Shown piece after piece: positions 61,703-64,000 of a DNA stretch of 64,000 bases. The position numbers were made by a program, and so were the translations under genes. The DNA comes from Fratercula arctica (Eukaryota > Chordata > Aves > Charadriiformes > Alcidae). Positions within the stretch are counted from its first letter, which is position 1, and each line of letters begins with the position of its first letter. The stretch spans positions 38,774,727-38,838,726 of the forward strand of contig CANTUZ010000001.1 in assembly GCA_947846985.1 (NCBI GenBank). Direction: 5' to 3'. The notes under the pieces are model-generated. The model searched no databases. It worked only from the letters and a program-made list of their open reading frames with translations, and had not been told where the DNA came from.

Positions 61703-62850
61703 GCCCTGGCTAGTGTCTACCAGGCACTGCTCAGTGCTATGCAGCACCCTCAGGGGAAAGAGATGGAAACCAGACCGACGGACACCGCGGCTACTGCAAC
61801 CCCTGTGGCAGCCACTGCAGCTACTCCAACGGCAGCGGCAAGCCACTGCAGCTGAACCAGGAAACCAACCCGTGCCAGTATCAGTTTCCCCCATACAAAA
61901 GAAGTACACGAAGAAATCAGTTCACTTAGTAAGAGATGACGATGAACCAGGATCATCATGAGAACAGGAGGAAGAGGCAGAACCAAAGATAATTACCCAA
62001 TCCCTACCTTTGAGCGAGCTGTGGGATATGTGAAAAGATTTTAGCTGACTTTCAGGTGAGCACATTGTCACCTGGCTGCTCCGGTGCTGGGATAACGGGG
62101 TCAATAGCCTGAAATTAGAGGGTAGGGAAGCCAGGCAGCTGGGATCCCTGTCTAGGGAAGGCGGCATTGACAAGGCAATTGGAAAGAAGACCCAAGCCCT
62201 CAGCCTCTTGAAAAGACTCCTGTCAGGCATGAGTGAAAGGTACCCCTTCAGTGAAGATGTTGTATGTCACCCAAGGAAGTGGACTACCATGCAAAGAGGC
62301 AACCAGTACCTGAGAGAATTAGCCGTGCAGGAGATGATTTATTATGACTTGGAAAATGCGGTTACCCACAGACTCCAGTGAGGTCCAATGCACAAGGCCC
62401 ATGTGGTGGAAGTTTTTATGGAGCGCACCATCATCATATGCCAAGTCATTGGCAGTAATGGAATGGAAAGGTGAGGAGGGACCAACAGTGGATGAGGTGG
62501 CTGTCTGGCTCCGGCGATATGAAGAAAGTCTCTCTTCCCCCCTTGTCTCAGCTGTGGAGCAACTGTCCTGGAAGGTCCAGCAACTTGAAGAGAATATATC
62601 CTACTCCCCACCTGTACGGGCTAGCATCTCAGCTATTGGGAGCACGTGTTTCCACACTCAAGAGAGAGACTACAGAGGGTACACACCACGAGGCACTCTG
62701 TGGTTCTACCTGCGTGACCGCGAAGAGGACATAAGGAAGTGGGACGGACAACCTACTTCGATCCTGTGGACACTGGTACAGGAATTGCAAGGAACAACAA
62801 CTACAAAAGGGGATCCCTCCAGGAGAATTGTCGCTCCGGTTTCCAGTGGG
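61703..62850 (+). pseudogene. ERV Gag-like central and C-terminal part, disrupted
   Basis: The coding similarity continues past the leader ORF with frame changes: first frame to about 61853, then a second frame from about 61860, then a third from 62344. In-frame stops occur at 61959, 62031 and 62046. Marks include an Ala/Thr/Pro-rich linker, an acidic stretch and a capsid-like block with GEHIVTWLLRCWD followed by LEGREARQLGSLSREGGIDK. Then comes PTDSSEVQCTRPMWWKF and a helical region ending LVSAVEQLSWKVQQLEEN. The block recurs in avian ERV proteins annotated only as uncharacterised. Gag is inferred from its place between primer site and protease frame. I could not see a CCHC zinc knuckle; it may lie in the part lost at the CR1 insertion. 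Confidence 0.6.
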
Positions 62851-63752
62851 CAGTTCCCCAGACAGAGCAGAACACCTGCTATTGCTTCTGATCCTCTTGA
62901 AGGAAGGTCAGAGGCCATCTTGGGTTTTTGGAGGCCGTCTTTGGTTTAGTGATCATGAAATGGTCAAGTTTTCAATTCGTAGTGATGTAAGGAGGGGGAT
63001 TAGCAAAACCTCCACCTTGGACTTTCGGAGGCCGGACTCTAGCCTGTTCAGAACAATGGTTGAGAGAGTCCCTTGGGAGGTAGTCCTGAAGGGCAAAGGG
63101 GTCCAGGAAGGCTGGACACTCTTCAAGAAGGAAATCTTAAAGGCCCAGGAGTAGGCTGTCCCCAAGTGTCCCAAGATTAAAGGGCGGGGAAAATGGCCAG
63201 TCTGGATGAACAAGGAACTTTTGATGGGACTTAGGAATAAAAGGAGGGTTAGAAAATAACGTGGCCAGCAGGAGTAGGGAAGTGATCATGTCTCTGTCCT
63301 TGGCACTGGTGAGGCCTCACCTCAAGTACTATGTTCAGTTCTGGGCCCCTCTGTACAAGAGGGACATTGAAGTGCTGGAGCGTGTCCAGAGGAGAGCTAC
63401 CAAGCTGGTGAGGGGTCTGGAGACCAAGTCATATGAGGAGAGGCTGAGGGAACTGGGCATGTTTAGTTTGGAGAAGAGGAGGCTGAGGGGGGACCTCATT
63501 GCCCTCTACAACTACCTGAAAGGAGGTTGCAGAGAGGTGGGTGCTGGCCCCTTCTCCCAAGTGAATAATGACAGGAGCAGAGGAAATGGTGTGAAGTTGC
63601 GGCAGGGGAGGTTTAGATTAAATATTAGGAAGAATGACTTTATGGAAAGAGTGGTCAGGCACTGGAACAGCCTGCCCAGGGAGTTGGTTGAGTCACCATC
63701 CCTAGACGTATTTAAAAAACATGTAGATTTGGCACTTCAGGGCATGCTCTAG
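62851..63752 (+). pseudogene. CR1 ORF2 remnant: endonuclease fused to RT C-terminus
   Basis: The first part reads SDHEMVKFSI..ISKTSTLDFRRPD and VPWEVVLKGKGVQEGWTLFK, the C-terminal half of CR1 endonuclease and its linker, ending [15 protein letters not shown] stop (TAG near 63152) and a shift break it. Next comes [20 protein letters not shown] and then the normal C-terminal series [20 protein letters not shown] and [17 protein letters not shown], to TAG at 63750-63752. The whole RT catalytic region is missing, so this copy could never have moved itself. Confidence 0.9.
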
Positions 63753-63845
63753 TGGCAGAGACTGTAGGGGTTTTTTTTGGTGTGTGTATGGTTGGACTCG
63801 ATGATCTCTAAGGTCCTTTCCAACCATGAAGATTCTATGATTCTA
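62851..63845 (+). mobile_element. CR1 LINE inserted in the ERV, internally deleted
   Basis: It begins within CR1 endonuclease sequence (LILLKEGQ...FGGRLWFSDHEMVKF), jumps at about 63255 to late RT sequence, and runs to the CR1 3' UTR with GGACTCGATGATCTCTAAGG and the terminal GATTCTATGATTCTA at 63831-63845. The ERV resumes just after it. The 5' boundary is uncertain by about 30 bases. Confidence 0.92.
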
Positions 63846-64000
63846 AAGAACTTCCAGGTCATTTCTGCAAGAAGCGAGTAACGGATATTATGACCAGTAT
63901 TAGAGGGGCACTGCCTCCGACCAGGTGGAGGAAAGGGACAACCGGGTTTATTGGACAGTGTGGATTCGATGGCCTGGCACATCAGACCCACAGGACTATA
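63846..64000 (+). pseudogene. ERV protease-region start, cut by the window end
   Basis: After the CR1 an ERV frame resumes. Around 63930-63998 it reads ERDNRVYWTVWIRWPGTSDP, a stretch that in related avian ERVs lies just before the retroviral aspartic protease. The protease active-site motif itself would fall beyond the window. At least one stop lies upstream in this short piece. This confirms that the ERV runs on past 64000 and that the CR1 lies between its gag and pro parts. Confidence 0.5.

Noticed and set aside
61616..62230. Minus-strand frames opposite the ERV gag region
   Set aside because: Shadows of the plus-strand Gag-like coding sequence. No similarity of their own.
1..64000. CRISPR array, operon, prophage or other prokaryotic system
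   Set aside because: The DNA is vertebrate-like, with CR1, LTRs and microsatellites. No regularly spaced direct repeats or dense coding were seen.

Overview
The window looks like avian nuclear DNA. It is AT-rich and gene-poor, and it carries chicken-repeat 1 (CR1) LINEs of several ages whose 3' ends carry the ATTCTATG-type terminal repeat. It also carries avian endogenous retrovirus (ERV) LTRs and an internal region with a tRNA-Lys-like primer binding site, poly(A)/poly(T) tracts with (CAAAC)n-like tails, and a long pyrimidine microsatellite. A neoavian, perhaps passerine, bird fits best, but the species cannot be named from the sequence. I found no host protein-coding exon, tRNA, rRNA or CRISPR array that I can defend. 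The stretch reads as an intergenic desert or a very large intron. All convincing coding similarity belongs to mobile elements.

Layout. 1-10446: AT-rich non-coding DNA with simple repeats. 10447-11888: 5'-truncated CR1 (+) with a readable reverse transcriptase (RT). About 15800-16600: two ancient relics side by side, a MIR/CORE-SINE-like fragment (+) and an L1-type LINE RT fragment (-). 20193-22300: an ERV solo LTR (-) interrupted by an internally deleted CR1 (-, 20737-21742). 28622-29366: an unassigned, more GC-rich LTR-like element (-). 38796-39284: a pyrimidine microsatellite of roughly 450 bp. 42133-45690: three CR1 copies of different age and orientation. The rest, up to 59772, is AT-rich non-coding DNA with simple repeats and a few faint ancient repeats.

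59773-64000 (window end): a nested ERV complex. A 773-bp LTR with a TATA box and a decayed primer binding site is followed by a second, 321-bp LTR. This has its own primer binding site, a Gag-like coding region beginning with a multi-membrane-segment N-terminus, and the start of a protease-region reading frame at the window edge. A CR1 with a large internal deletion interrupts the second ERV between its gag and pro parts. Nothing here forms an operon or pathway. The genes act only as remnants of self-replicating elements.

Most notable observations: the hydrophobic leader of the ERV Gag-like frame, the L1-type RT relic in a bird-like genome, two CR1 copies that join endonuclease directly to late RT sequence, and the multi-level nesting at the right end. 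I found no clearly new host defence or metabolic system.
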